A DNA stretch of 47,306 bases from Bryobacterales bacterium (lineage in GTDB: Bacteria; Acidobacteriota; Terriglobia; Bryobacterales; Bryobacteraceae). Every line of letters starts with the position of its first letter. Position 1 is the stretch's first letter. Below are positions 8,634 through 17,103 of the stretch, piece after piece. The DNA is taken from assembly GCA_003142185.1 (NCBI GenBank), contig PLOR01000012.1:1-47306 (forward strand), written 5' to 3'. A program made the position numbers and the translations under genes. The notes under the pieces were generated by a model. That model did no database searches, was not told where the DNA came from, and saw only the letters and a program-made list of their open reading frames with translations.

Positions 8634-9773
8634 ATGCTACGCTTGGGAAAAAAGCGAGGGATGCGACTGGTGCAGAAATCCCTACTGGCGCGCTGGTTCG
8701 TGTTGATTCTGGTTCCGGCACGCTGCCTGATCTTCGCCCAGGGCACCATGATGACACCGGCGCCGGCTGGTGCGGCCTTCTGGGCGGTCAGCGGCCGTTT
8801 CATCGGATCGAAGCAATGCGCGGCGTGCCATCCGGCACAGGCCAGGAACTTCCATCGGAACAGCATGTCGCGGGCCTTGGAGCCGGTCGACACCTGCGCC
8901 ATTCTGAAGGGAGACGTTCACTACACCTGGAGCGACGGGAAGTACGCGTACTCGATCACCCGCGCCGGCGAGAAGGTGCTCTACCGGGTGACCGATGGGA
9001 AAGAGACGTTTGAGACACCGCTCCAGTTCGCCTTCGGCCAAGGCAAGGCGGGCCAGACCTACGTATATGGCCACAACGGAAGCTTCTACGAAAGCAGGGT
9101 GAGCTTCTACGCGAAGTTACAGGGACTTGACCTCACGGTCGGCGCGGTCAATGCCACGCCGTCAGACCTGCTCACCGCCGCCGGCCGCGTCATGAACAGC
9201 AGGGACGCTCGCGACTGTTTCGGATGTCACACCACGGGCGCGCGCATCGGAAACACGCTGCAATTGACAAGCTATGAGGCCGGCGTGCAATGCGAAGGCT
9301 GCCACGGCCCGGGCGGCGCACACGTGCAAAGCATACGGAACGGCAAGCCGGCGCCTGGTTCCATCCGGTCGTTGAAGGGCATGGACCCGCAGGAGACCAG
9401 CGAGATGTGCGGCGTCTGCCATCGCACCTGGGAGACGGTGGTGACGATGGGCCTGAAAGGTATCAATACGGCTCGCTTTCCGGCGTACCGCCTGACCAGC
9501 AGTCCCTGCTTTTCGCTGCAGGACCGTCGCATTGCCTGCACAGCCTGCCACAACCCCCACGAGGGACTGGACAGCGACGACAGGCACTACGACGGGAAAT
9601 GCACCGCCTGCCATAACCAGGCTAATGCAGCCCTCAAGCGACGCGTTTGTAAAGTGGCGAAAGCGAATTGCACTTCGTGCCACATGATGCGCGTGGAGCC
9701 GCCCGAATCGCACCACGCCTTCGTCGACCATTGGATTCGCGTGGTGCGGTCCAAAGACGACTACCCGGAGTGA
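8634..9773 (+). CDS. Seven-haem periplasmic cytochrome c
   Basis: 379-residue multihaem cytochrome. After an N-terminal signal anchor (about residues 11-37, FVLILVPARCLIFAQG) there are seven CxxCH haem c sites: CAACH (residue 62), CFGCH, CEGCH, CGVCH, CTACH, CTACH and CTSCH. The last five are packed in the C-terminal half. The layout resembles the cytochrome c554/c-type multihaem families that carry electrons across the periplasm. Haem is attached after export, so the protein is periplasmic or extracytoplasmic. Start choice: ATG at 8634 or the in-frame ATG at 8661, which gives a better signal peptide and has a purine-rich GCGAGG just before it. It follows a CRTAC1 gene in the same direction. 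Its redox partner is not encoded nearby, so its role in respiration is inferred. Confidence 0.88.
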   Translation: MLRLGKKRGMRLVQKSLLARWFVLILVPARCLIFAQGTMMTPAPAGAAFWAVSGRFIGSKQCAACHPAQARNFHRNSMSRALEPVDTCAILKGDVHYTWSDGKYAYSITRAGEKVLYRVTDGKETFETPLQFAFGQGKAGQTYVYGHNGSFYESRVSFYAKLQGLDLTVGAVNATPSDLLTAAGRVMNSRDARDCFGCHTTGARIGNTLQLTSYEAGVQCEGCHGPGGAHVQSIRNGKPAPGSIRSLKGMDPQETSEMCGVCHRTWETVVTMGLKGINTARFPAYRLTSSPCFSLQDRRIACTACHNPHEGLDSDDRHYDGKCTACHNQANAALKRRVCKVAKANCTSCHMMRVEPPESHHAFVDHWIRVVRSKDDYPE

Positions 9774-9806
9774 GCCCAGCCGGCTGCTGAGGGCGGCTCC
9801 GAGTAT

Positions 9807-9812
9807 TACTAT
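9807..9812 (+). promoter_or_regulatory. -10-like box adjacent to the GH31 start
   Basis: TACTAT lies nine bases before the ATG at 9822 and no Shine-Dalgarno sequence is present, which fits a leaderless transcript. No good -35 hexamer is visible at 16-18 bases. Confidence 0.3.
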
Positions 9813-9821
9813 AGACACAGC

Positions 9822-12290
9822 ATGGTGAAACTACTGACGTCGGTATTCTGCGCCCTGCTTGGTTGTGGCGGCGCGGCGGCCATCGATCTGAACGGCCTGC
9901 GATCCATCGGCCCCGTGGCCAGTTTCGTGAAAGCGGACTCCTCCGTCACGCTGAGTTGTGCCGATGGGTCTCAGGTTCGCATTACCGTGCTGGCGCCCGA
10001 TCTCATCCGGGTGCGCGCGGCTTTTCTTGGCAAACTGCCCGACCGCGATCACTCCTGGGCCATCGAGAAAAGTTCCTGGGATGTCCCACACTGGGATCTC
10101 GCCGAAGATTCCGGCGCGCTACGCATCTCTACCGCTGAACTGGAGGTCGTAGTCCACCGCTCTCCGCTTCAGATCGAATTCCGGGACGTCAAGACTGACC
10201 AGACCATCAATGCCGACCAGTCACCGATGCGATTCGATCCCCAATCGGGCGTCGTCGCCGCAGCCAAGAAACTCGGTTTCGACGAGCACTTCTACGGCCT
10301 TGGCGAAAAGGCAACACGGCTCGACAAGCGCCGCGGAGAGTTTACTATGTGGAACTCCGATACCTTCGGCTACCAGGAAGGAACCGACCCGGTTTACCAA
10401 AGCATTCCGTTCTACATCGGTTGGCAGCACGGCGCGGCTTACGGGGTTTTCTTCGACAACAGTTACCGGACCCACTTCGATTTCGGCGCCTCTTCGCAGG
10501 AATACGCCGCTTTCTCCGCCGAGGGCGGCGAGATGAACTATTACTTATTCCAGGGGCCGTCCATCAAGAAGATTCTGGCGCGCTACGCCGATCTGACCGG
10601 GCACATGCCCATGCCGCCCATGTGGGCGCTCGGCAATCAGCAGAGCCGGTACAGTTATTATCCGGATTCCTTGGCCGAAGAAGTGGTTCGAAAATACCGC
10701 GCGGACGATCTGCCGCTCGATGTCCTCCATCTCGATATCCACTTCATGAATGCCTTCCGGCCTTTCACTTGGGATCCTCAACGCTTCCCGGACCCGAAGG
10801 CTTTCACGGACCGGTTGCGGGCGCAGGGCGTCAAGGTGGTGACCATCGTCGATCCCGGCATCAAGCTTCAGCCTCCCGCGGAAGGCGCACGCGACGCGGC
10901 CAGCCATCCCGAACTGGCGCCGCAAGACCAAAGCTACTACGTCTATAACCAGGGCAAGGCGCAGGATTTCTTCCTCAAGCGCAAGGATGGCGGCACTTAC
11001 ATCGCCCGCGTGTGGCCGGGTGAATCGGTATTCGTGGACTTCACGCTGGATCGGGCCGCAAGCTGGTGGGGAGATCTGCACCGAGCCTACACGGACAACG
11101 GGGTGGCGGGAATCTGGAACGACATGAATGAGCCGTCGGACTTCAACGACCAGACCGGCAAGTCGCAAATGGATGTCGTCACCTACGATGGCGGAACGTA
11201 TTCTGCCTATGCCGGGAACCGCAACGTGTTCGCGCTCAACGAAGCCCGCGCCACGTATCAGGGCCTCCAGCGACTGCTCCCCAACCAACGGCCTTACGTC
11301 ATCACGCGCGCGGCTTACGCGGGCATCCAGCGGTACGCCACCATGTGGGCCGGCGACAACCGCAGCACCTGGGACGCATTGGCGCTGAGCCTGCCTATGT
11401 TCATGACGCTCGGTCTTTCGGGCGAGCCCTTCGTAGGCTCGGACGTAGGCGGCTTCGTTGGCCGCGCGGACGCCGAACTCCTGGTGCGGTGGTACCAGGT
11501 CGGTTTCCTCACGCCCTTCTGCCGCAATCATGCCGCCATGGACTCGCCGGATCATGAGCCCTGGCGCTATGGCAAATACTACGAAGACATCATCCGCAAG
11601 TACTTGAAGCTCCGCTACCGCCTCCTCCCGTTCCTTTACACGGTGCTGGAGGAATCGCACCGCACCGGCGTGCCCATGTTTCGGCCCTTGCTGCTCAATT
11701 ACCAGGAAGACGAGAATACCCTCGGCATCGACGACGAGTTCATGATCGGCGACGATCTGCTGGTGGCGCCGATCCTCAAGCCCAACCTGACCGCCAGGCT
11801 TGTCTACCTTCCACCGGGCGTCTGGTTCGACTATTGGACGGGCGCCCGCCACGAAGGAAGCAGGATGGTCCACGTGGAGGCGCCGCTCGAAACCGTGCCC
11901 CTCTTTGTTCGAGGCGGATCCATTCTGCCGCTAGGTCCGGAGCAGAACTACGTCGGCGAGAAGCCCGCGGACCCGCTGCAGTTCGAGATCTACCCCGATG
12001 CGCGCGGGGAGGCCTCGACATTGCTCTATGAAGACGACGGCCTCACGGAGGCTTACCGGCATGGCAGCTTCCGGCAAACCAGCGTGAGCTACCGGCACAC
12101 ACCCGCCGGCGATCGGATCGACCTTCGCGTACCGGCAGGCGAGTTTCATCCCGCCCCGCGAGACCTGCTGCTCACGGTGCGGCCCGCAACCACGGTCCGC
12201 CAAGTGCTGATCGATGGAAAGAGCCAGGGCCGGGCGGCGACGGTTCGCATCAAGGACGACGGCCAGAGCCACCGCATCGAACTGCGTTAG
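9822..12290 (+). CDS. GH31 family alpha-glucosidase, exported
   Basis: 822-residue glycoside hydrolase family 31 enzyme that releases alpha-linked glucose or xylose from the non-reducing end. The N-terminal beta-sandwich contains FYGLGEK and MWNSDTFGYQEGTDPVYQS. The catalytic barrel follows, with the nucleophile Asp434 in GIWNDMNEPS and the acid/base Asp512 in WAGDNRSTW. HLDIHFMNAFRPFTWD is the usual strand-3 segment. The C-terminal beta domain has YLPPGVWFDYWTG and YEDDG. All signature residues are intact and the length is normal. The N-terminus (MVKLLTSVFCALLGCGGAAA) is a signal peptide with a possible lipobox LLGC, so it may be a lipoprotein. It opens the sugar/sugar-acid island, and the next gene starts 50 bp downstream. 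Confidence 0.93.
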   Translation: MVKLLTSVFCALLGCGGAAAIDLNGLRSIGPVASFVKADSSVTLSCADGSQVRITVLAPDLIRVRAAFLGKLPDRDHSWAIEKSSWDVPHWDLAEDSGALRISTAELEVVVHRSPLQIEFRDVKTDQTINADQSPMRFDPQSGVVAAAKKLGFDEHFYGLGEKATRLDKRRGEFTMWNSDTFGYQEGTDPVYQSIPFYIGWQHGAAYGVFFDNSYRTHFDFGASSQEYAAFSAEGGEMNYYLFQGPSIKKILARYADLTGHMPMPPMWALGNQQSRYSYYPDSLAEEVVRKYRADDLPLDVLHLDIHFMNAFRPFTWDPQRFPDPKAFTDRLRAQGVKVVTIVDPGIKLQPPAEGARDAASHPELAPQDQSYYVYNQGKAQDFFLKRKDGGTYIARVWPGESVFVDFTLDRAASWWGDLHRAYTDNGVAGIWNDMNEPSDFNDQTGKSQMDVVTYDGGTYSAYAGNRNVFALNEARATYQGLQRLLPNQRPYVITRAAYAGIQRYATMWAGDNRSTWDALALSLPMFMTLGLSGEPFVGSDVGGFVGRADAELLVRWYQVGFLTPFCRNHAAMDSPDHEPWRYGKYYEDIIRKYLKLRYRLLPFLYTVLEESHRTGVPMFRPLLLNYQEDENTLGIDDEFMIGDDLLVAPILKPNLTARLVYLPPGVWFDYWTGARHEGSRMVHVEAPLETVPLFVRGGSILPLGPEQNYVGEKPADPLQFEIYPDARGEASTLLYEDDGLTEAYRHGSFRQTSVSYRHTPAGDRIDLRVPAGEFHPAPRDLLLTVRPATTVRQVLIDGKSQGRAATVRIKDDGQSHRIELR

Positions 12291-12340
12291 CCGTGCCGGA
12301 TGGCCGGGCCGTGATAAAGTAATCATGGCGTTGACGGTAT

Positions 12341-13561
12341 ATGAGCGCTGAATTGACCCCTCTGCGGTGGCCGGGAAACTGGAAGGATGCTTCTGCCCTG
12401 ACGCTGCTGAGCGATACTCCGATCAACTGTCTGGTAGCGGATAAGGGCGCCTTGCCCGAGTCCGTCGCCGCACAGGCAAGACAGAAAGGGCTAGCCGTCG
12501 TCGATCCGGCGGCGCCCCCGGCCGGCGTCTACATTGCCAAGGGAGAGTGGCCGGGTGTGCCGGCCCACCAGGGCGATACCTTCGTCGCCGGCCCTACTGG
12601 CAACCCCTGGGTGGACTCCAACGGTTGGAAAGTCCGACTCGAGTCGGTTCGCCATCCGGGTGTCCGCGTGTGGGTCGATGCCCGGCCCAAAGACGTGGTT
12701 TCGCCGGATTCCTACCCGCTCGCGCTCGCCGACTCAGCCGCCTATGGCGGCCGGTGGATCATCTCGCTGGACGACCGGTTCGCGGCGGATGTTGCGCAGG
12801 GCAAGGCGGACGCGCTGGCTACCTGGAAGAAAATAACTACCGCCGCCAGGTTCTTCGACGATCGAAAAGCCTGGTCCGCCTACGCACCGGAAGCCGTCGT
12901 GGGCGTCATTTCCGATTTCGCCGGCGACAACGAAGAGATGAGCGGTGAATTGCTCAACCTGGTTGCCCGAACCAATCAGCAGTACCGCGTTCTTGTGAAG
13001 AACAAGCTATCGCCGGCCTCGTTCGCCAACCTCAAGGCTGTGATTTATGGCGATGTCACGCCTCCCGGCCGGGCGGTGGAGACCGGCATCATGGCGTTCG
13101 TCGAGGCCGGCGGGCTGCTGATTACGCACCCCAAGTGGGGCATCGCGCCCGGCATGCGCGCCAGCGATCAGGATAACGACCGCTACGTATGGCGCACCTC
13201 CGGCAAAGGCCGAATCGCGTTCGCGAAATCCGCGTTCGACGATCCCTGGGAGATTGCACAGGAGTCCGTTCTGCTCATCAGCCACCGTTACGACCTCCTG
13301 AGATTCTGGAATGGCGGCTCGGTGGGCTCCTATTTCAGCATGGCGCCTGATCGCAAGCGGGCGCTTGTGCAGGCGCTCTTCTATGCCGGCCGCGGCCCCG
13401 AGGAAGCGGGTGTGCGCGTCGCCGGAAACTACCGCTCCGGGAAGTTGTGGACGCTGGACGGGAAGGATTCCAGCCTCACGATGGTCCCCCAAAAAGGCGC
13501 AGTGGAACTGCATTTGCCAGCGGTGGTGCAATACGCTGCCGCGGAGTTGGAGGTTGAATAG
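12341..13561 (+). CDS. Unrecognised 406-residue protein in the sugar island
   Basis: I do not recognise the family. The protein has no obvious signal peptide or membrane segment. It alternates Trp/Gly-rich beta segments (HQGDTFVAGPTGNPWVDSNG, VRLESVRHPGVRVWVDARPK) with a Rossmann-like centre (VVGVISDFAGDNEEMSGELL, KAVIYGDVTPPG, FVEAGGLLITHPKWG). That central part looks like the glutamine-amidotransferase-like or ThuA-like folds found in carbohydrate clusters, but no catalytic Cys-His-Glu triad is visible. The ATG at 12341 lacks a ribosome binding site. The stop at 13561 is one base before the ATG of the DUF362 gene, so the two are almost certainly co-transcribed and the product probably works with the surrounding carbohydrate enzymes. 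Confidence 0.7.
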   Translation: MSAELTPLRWPGNWKDASALTLLSDTPINCLVADKGALPESVAAQARQKGLAVVDPAAPPAGVYIAKGEWPGVPAHQGDTFVAGPTGNPWVDSNGWKVRLESVRHPGVRVWVDARPKDVVSPDSYPLALADSAAYGGRWIISLDDRFAADVAQGKADALATWKKITTAARFFDDRKAWSAYAPEAVVGVISDFAGDNEEMSGELLNLVARTNQQYRVLVKNKLSPASFANLKAVIYGDVTPPGRAVETGIMAFVEAGGLLITHPKWGIAPGMRASDQDNDRYVWRTSGKGRIAFAKSAFDDPWEIAQESVLLISHRYDLLRFWNGGSVGSYFSMAPDRKRALVQALFYAGRGPEEAGVRVAGNYRSGKLWTLDGKDSSLTMVPQKGAVELHLPAVVQYAAAELEVE

Positions 13562-13562
13562 C

Positions 13563-14777
13563 ATGCTTTCGAATTACACCCGCCGGGAATGGCTGAAGTC
13601 CGCATCCATCTTGGGCGGCGCCTGTCTGGCCGGAGCGCCATTCGCTCGGGCGGTTACGGCTGCCGCGCCCGCGGCCCCCGTATCGGTGGCCAGGTGCCGG
13701 ACGTACGAGCCCAAGGAGCTGCTGCCCGTGATGGCCAGGATGTTTGACCAGATCGGCGGAGTTGGCAAATTGGTCAAAGGCAAAACCGTCGCCATCAAGT
13801 TCAACCTGACCGGCATGCCCTATCAGCGCCTCGCAAACCTCCCATTGGGCGAGACGCATTTCACGAATCCGGCCGTGGTCAGCGCCGCCGTGAACCTGAT
13901 TGCCAGGGCCGGAGCCACGCGCATCCGCATCCTCGAGAGCGTCTGGGCCACCACGGATCCGGTAGAGGAATTCCTCCTCCAGGCGAATCTGGAGCCGCTC
14001 GATATTCTGAATGCCGCTCCGAACGTCGAGTTCGAAAACACCAACTATCTCGGCAAGGGCAAGAAATACTCACGCCTGATGGTGCCCACGGGCGGATACA
14101 TCTACCCGGGCTTCGATCTGAACCACTCCTTTGCGGATTGCGATGTCTTTGTCAGCATCGCCAAGATGAAGGAACACTCGACGGCCGGCTATACCGGCGC
14201 CATGAAGAACTGCTTTGGAAACGCGCCCGTCACCATCTATGGCGACGGCGCCGGCATCGATGAGCCCTCCGCCGCCCCGCATGGCGGCCGGGGCGACTGC
14301 TTCCACGACGGCCGGAGGCAGCCTTCCAAGAGCGCGCTCCAGGAGAAGGACACGAGTACGCCCCGGCTGGAAACTTATCGCGTGCCGCGTATTGTGGTTG
14401 ACCTGGTAGCCGCCAGGCCCATCCATCTGGCCATCGTCGAAGGCATCAAATCCATGACGGCCGGCGAAGGGCCGTGGGTCACGGGAGCCGCCCCGTGCAG
14501 CCCGGGCGTGATCGTCGCTGGCATGAACCCAGTCTGCACCGACGCCGTCGCGTTGGCGATGATGAACTTCGATCCCATGGGAGACCGTGGCTCCCCGCCG
14601 TTCGAGAACACCGATAGCACCTTGAAACTGGCCGAAGACATCGGAATCGGAACTCGCGACCTGAAGAGAATTGAAGTGATCGGCGCTCCGATCACCAGTT
14701 CCATGGTCGATTTCGCGAAGATTCGCGCGGCGCGGCAAGCGAACCAACTGCAACAGCAATCTGGCAAGAGAGGTTGA
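13563..14777 (+). CDS. Tat-exported DUF362 domain protein
   Basis: 404-residue protein of the DUF362 family, whose members are often fused or linked to iron-sulphur proteins and whose reaction is unknown. The N-terminus carries a twin-arginine signal (YTRREWLKSASILGGACLAG), so it is exported folded, probably with a cofactor. DUF362 features include VAIKFNLTG, an ATRIRILES segment, and FVSIAKMKEHSTAGYTGAMK followed by NCFGNAP. The C-terminal part has the VITGMNPVCTDAVA-like segment (VIVAGMNPVCTDAVA) typical of the family. No four-Cys ferredoxin motif is present. The start at 13563 is chosen because it follows the previous stop by one base and opens directly into the Tat signal. A longer in-frame extension would overlap the previous gene heavily. 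Confidence 0.82.
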   Translation: MLSNYTRREWLKSASILGGACLAGAPFARAVTAAAPAAPVSVARCRTYEPKELLPVMARMFDQIGGVGKLVKGKTVAIKFNLTGMPYQRLANLPLGETHFTNPAVVSAAVNLIARAGATRIRILESVWATTDPVEEFLLQANLEPLDILNAAPNVEFENTNYLGKGKKYSRLMVPTGGYIYPGFDLNHSFADCDVFVSIAKMKEHSTAGYTGAMKNCFGNAPVTIYGDGAGIDEPSAAPHGGRGDCFHDGRRQPSKSALQEKDTSTPRLETYRVPRIVVDLVAARPIHLAIVEGIKSMTAGEGPWVTGAAPCSPGVIVAGMNPVCTDAVALAMMNFDPMGDRGSPPFENTDSTLKLAEDIGIGTRDLKRIEVIGAPITSSMVDFAKIRAARQANQLQQQSGKRG

Positions 14778-14817
14778 CCGGTACGCGGTTCGGCCTCGCG
14801 CCTTCCGCCGCATCCAT

Positions 14818-16137
14818 ATGCGATCGATGACCAACCCGGCGCGTGGCCGCACGCGATGGGTACTGATCGGGTGGATGTTTGTGCTCAGCGCCATCGCCTA
14901 CCTGAATCGCGTCGGCATTTCCATTGCCGGCGGCTCCATCGAACAGGACTTCCATCTGAACCAGATTCAGCTCGGCTGGGTCTTCAGCGCCTTTGTTTTG
15001 GGGTATGCCCTGTTCCAAGCCCCCGGTGGCCGCCTGGCCGACCGTTTTGGGCCGCGCAGGGTGATTGCGCTGGGAACGGTCTGGTGGGGTGTGTTCGCGG
15101 CCCTGACGGGTTTGGCGCCCACGGGCATCTCCGGCGCGCTGATCATTCTGCTGGCGGTACGGTTTCTTTTAGGAATGGGAGTGGCCGTGATCTATCCCGC
15201 CTCCAACCGGCTGGTGGCAAGCTGGATCCCTGCCGCGGAACGCGGTGTGGCTAACGGATGGATTTTCGCCGGGGTAGGTGCGGGGGCCGGAATTGCGCCG
15301 CCCCTCATCACCTATATTCTCGTGCACTCCGGCTGGCGCTGGTCCTTCTGGGTTACCGCGGTAATCGGGCTGGTGGCGGGTGTGGTCTGGTTCCTGCTGG
15401 CGCGCGACCGGCCCGAGCAACACGCCTGGGTGACGCCGAAGGAGGCCGCCCACATACGATCCGGATTGCCGCACCAGCCGGTTGACCCCTCCGCGGCAAA
15501 GGCCGTCCCATGGGGAACGATTCTGGCAAGCAAGGAGGTGCTGTTGGTCTCCTTGAGTTATTTCTGTTTTTGCTATGCCGCCAACATTTTCTTCACCTGG
15601 TTCTTCATTTACCTGAGCACGGAGCGCGGCCTGGACCTCAAGTCGAGCTCCTTTTTCTCGATGCTGCCGTTCGTAGCGATGGCCACATGCGCACCCCTGG
15701 GCGGCTGGATCAGCGACGGCCTGACAAAGCGCTATGGGAAGCGTGCCGGCCGCTGCGGGATTGCCGTGGCCGGGCTCGGAATCGCGGCCCTGTTCATCGC
15801 GCTGGGTATGCTGGCGCAGGACGCGCGCCTGGCGACCATTGTGCTGGCGGGCGGCGCCGGCTCGGTGTACCTCTCCCAGAGTTCCTTTTGGTCGGTGACG
15901 GCCGGCATCGCCGGCCCTTCAGCCGGATCCGTCTCCGGCGTAATGAATATGGTCGGGCAGTTTGGCGCCGTCGCGGCCGCTTCTCTCACTCCGTTGGTGG
16001 CCACGCACTGTGGCTGGCCGGCGTCGTTCTTGGTAGCCGCCGGTCTGGCTGTGGTGGGATCTCTCGCGTGGCTGGCGGTGAATCCCGAGCGGACACTCGC
16101 TCCGGAGCCCGTGCTGGCGCCTCAGGGAAGGTCCTGA
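14818..16137 (+). CDS. MFS transporter, anion:cation symporter (ACS) type
   Basis: 439-residue inner-membrane transporter with about twelve TM helices. The N-terminal half contains the MFS loop motif GRLADRFGPRR after TM2, with RVGISIAGGSIEQDF in TM1 and the following loop, as in glucarate, galactonate and hexuronate transporters of the ACS family. The second half repeats the motif as GGWISDGLTKRYGKR. It most likely imports a sugar acid together with protons, since the flanking genes encode sugar-acid dehydratases and RraA-fold proteins. The exact substrate cannot be read from the sequence. The gene starts 40 bp after the DUF362 gene and is followed 37 bp later by an exported RraA-like gene, giving a likely operon. 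An ATG at 14827 is an alternative start. Confidence 0.9.
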   Translation: MRSMTNPARGRTRWVLIGWMFVLSAIAYLNRVGISIAGGSIEQDFHLNQIQLGWVFSAFVLGYALFQAPGGRLADRFGPRRVIALGTVWWGVFAALTGLAPTGISGALIILLAVRFLLGMGVAVIYPASNRLVASWIPAAERGVANGWIFAGVGAGAGIAPPLITYILVHSGWRWSFWVTAVIGLVAGVVWFLLARDRPEQHAWVTPKEAAHIRSGLPHQPVDPSAAKAVPWGTILASKEVLLVSLSYFCFCYAANIFFTWFFIYLSTERGLDLKSSSFFSMLPFVAMATCAPLGGWISDGLTKRYGKRAGRCGIAVAGLGIAALFIALGMLAQDARLATIVLAGGAGSVYLSQSSFWSVTAGIAGPSAGSVSGVMNMVGQFGAVAAASLTPLVATHCGWPASFLVAAGLAVVGSLAWLAVNPERTLAPEPVLAPQGRS

Positions 16138-16174
16138 AACATGAGTCGAAAGTCTTTATCGGAAGGGAGTCTTT

Positions 16175-16906
16175 ATGAAACAGACATTATTTGTGACAGG
16201 CGCAGCGGCGATTGTGCTGTTGGTTTTTCCGGTGGTGAAACTGAGGGCCCAGCCGGCGGCCGATCCTCTGATCGAGGGGTTCCGGCTGGTGGAGGTGGCT
16301 TCGGTATCCGACGCCATGGAACAACTGTACAAACAGCGCGCCTATATGTCGCATGAGATGCGGGCACTTTCCACGACTAAGTTCGCCGGGCCGGCGGTAA
16401 CGGTCCTGCTGAAGAAAGAAGAGCACCAGGAAGGGTCCAAGGCATCGGAAGGGATGCTGGACGCAATCGACAACGCCAAGCCGGGATCGGTCTATGTGAT
16501 GGTGCTGGAGGATGGCGGCGATTACGCTGGCATCGGGGCGCTGATGGCGACCGCCATGAAGGTCCGCGGGCTGGCGGGCGCGGTGATTGACGGGAGCGTG
16601 CGCGACACGCCGCAGATCCGCAGGCTGCAGTTCCCGGTCTACAGCCGGGGCGTGGTGCCTTCGACCACCATCAACCACTACCGTTTCGCCGGGGTGAACG
16701 TCCCGGTCATGTGCGCGGGAGTGCGGGTGAATGGCGGCGATATCGTCACGGCGGACGAAGATGGAGTCGCGGTAGTGCCGCGCGCGAAGGCCGAGGAGGT
16801 CCTCAAGAGGGCCCAGGCTCTCGACGATACCGAGCACAGCATGCTGCCCTTCATCGAGAAGTACAAGTCAATCAAAGAGGCGGTGGCTAAGTTCGGCCGG
16901 ATATAA
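16175..16906 (+). CDS. Exported RraA-family protein (class II pyruvate aldolase fold)
   Basis: 243-residue protein of the RraA/HMG aldolase family. Cytoplasmic members cleave 4-hydroxy-4-methyl-2-oxoglutarate or related keto-acids, or act as RNase E regulators. The family signature GAVIDGSVRDTPQIRRLQFP holds the Arg-Asp pair (R143, D144) used for substrate and metal binding in aldolases. The later GGDIVTADEDGVAVVP strand is also canonical. Unusually, residues 1-25 form a clear Sec signal peptide (GAAAIVLLVFPVVKLRAQ), so the enzyme should be periplasmic. A strong ribosome binding site (GGAAGGGAG) precedes the ATG. The stop codon TAA at 16904-16906 abuts a palindromic element. Given the dehydratases nearby, an aldol cleavage of a 2-keto-3-deoxy sugar acid is a reasonable guess but is not shown. 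Confidence 0.85.
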   Translation: MKQTLFVTGAAAIVLLVFPVVKLRAQPAADPLIEGFRLVEVASVSDAMEQLYKQRAYMSHEMRALSTTKFAGPAVTVLLKKEEHQEGSKASEGMLDAIDNAKPGSVYVMVLEDGGDYAGIGALMATAMKVRGLAGAVIDGSVRDTPQIRRLQFPVYSRGVVPSTTINHYRFAGVNVPVMCAGVRVNGGDIVTADEDGVAVVPRAKAEEVLKRAQALDDTEHSMLPFIEKYKSIKEAVAKFGRI

Positions 16907-17095
16907 GGGCTTGTTACGAAATAACCATGCCAAATCGTGGCGACCGACGTGGCGCACGCACTCGTGCGTGCCGTGTCGAGACTCTTCTCGACACGTCTTT
17001 TCTCCGGCGGCGCCCTGCGTCGGCACGAGTGCCGACGCGGCACGCACGAGTGCGTGCGCCACGTCGGAACGGCAAGGTTATTTCCTGACAGGCCC
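16907..17095. mobile_element. 189-bp MITE-like element with terminal inverted repeats and a cloverleaf core
   Basis: The ends are imperfect inverted repeats of 25 bp: 16907-16931 begins GGGCTTGTTACGAAATAACC, and 17071-17095 read on the other strand begins GGGCCTGTCAGGAAATAACC. Inside lies a perfect 30-bp inverted repeat (16944-16973 and 17038-17067). Between its arms are two smaller hairpins: GTGTCGAG..CTCGACAC, and GCGTCGGCAC..GTGCCGACGC with a two-base loop. TAA flanks both ends, a possible 3-bp target duplication. The left TAA is the stop codon of the RraA gene. No transposase is encoded. The core recurs at 44862-44979. Confidence 0.75.
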
Positions 17096-17103
17096 TAAGA
17101 GGC

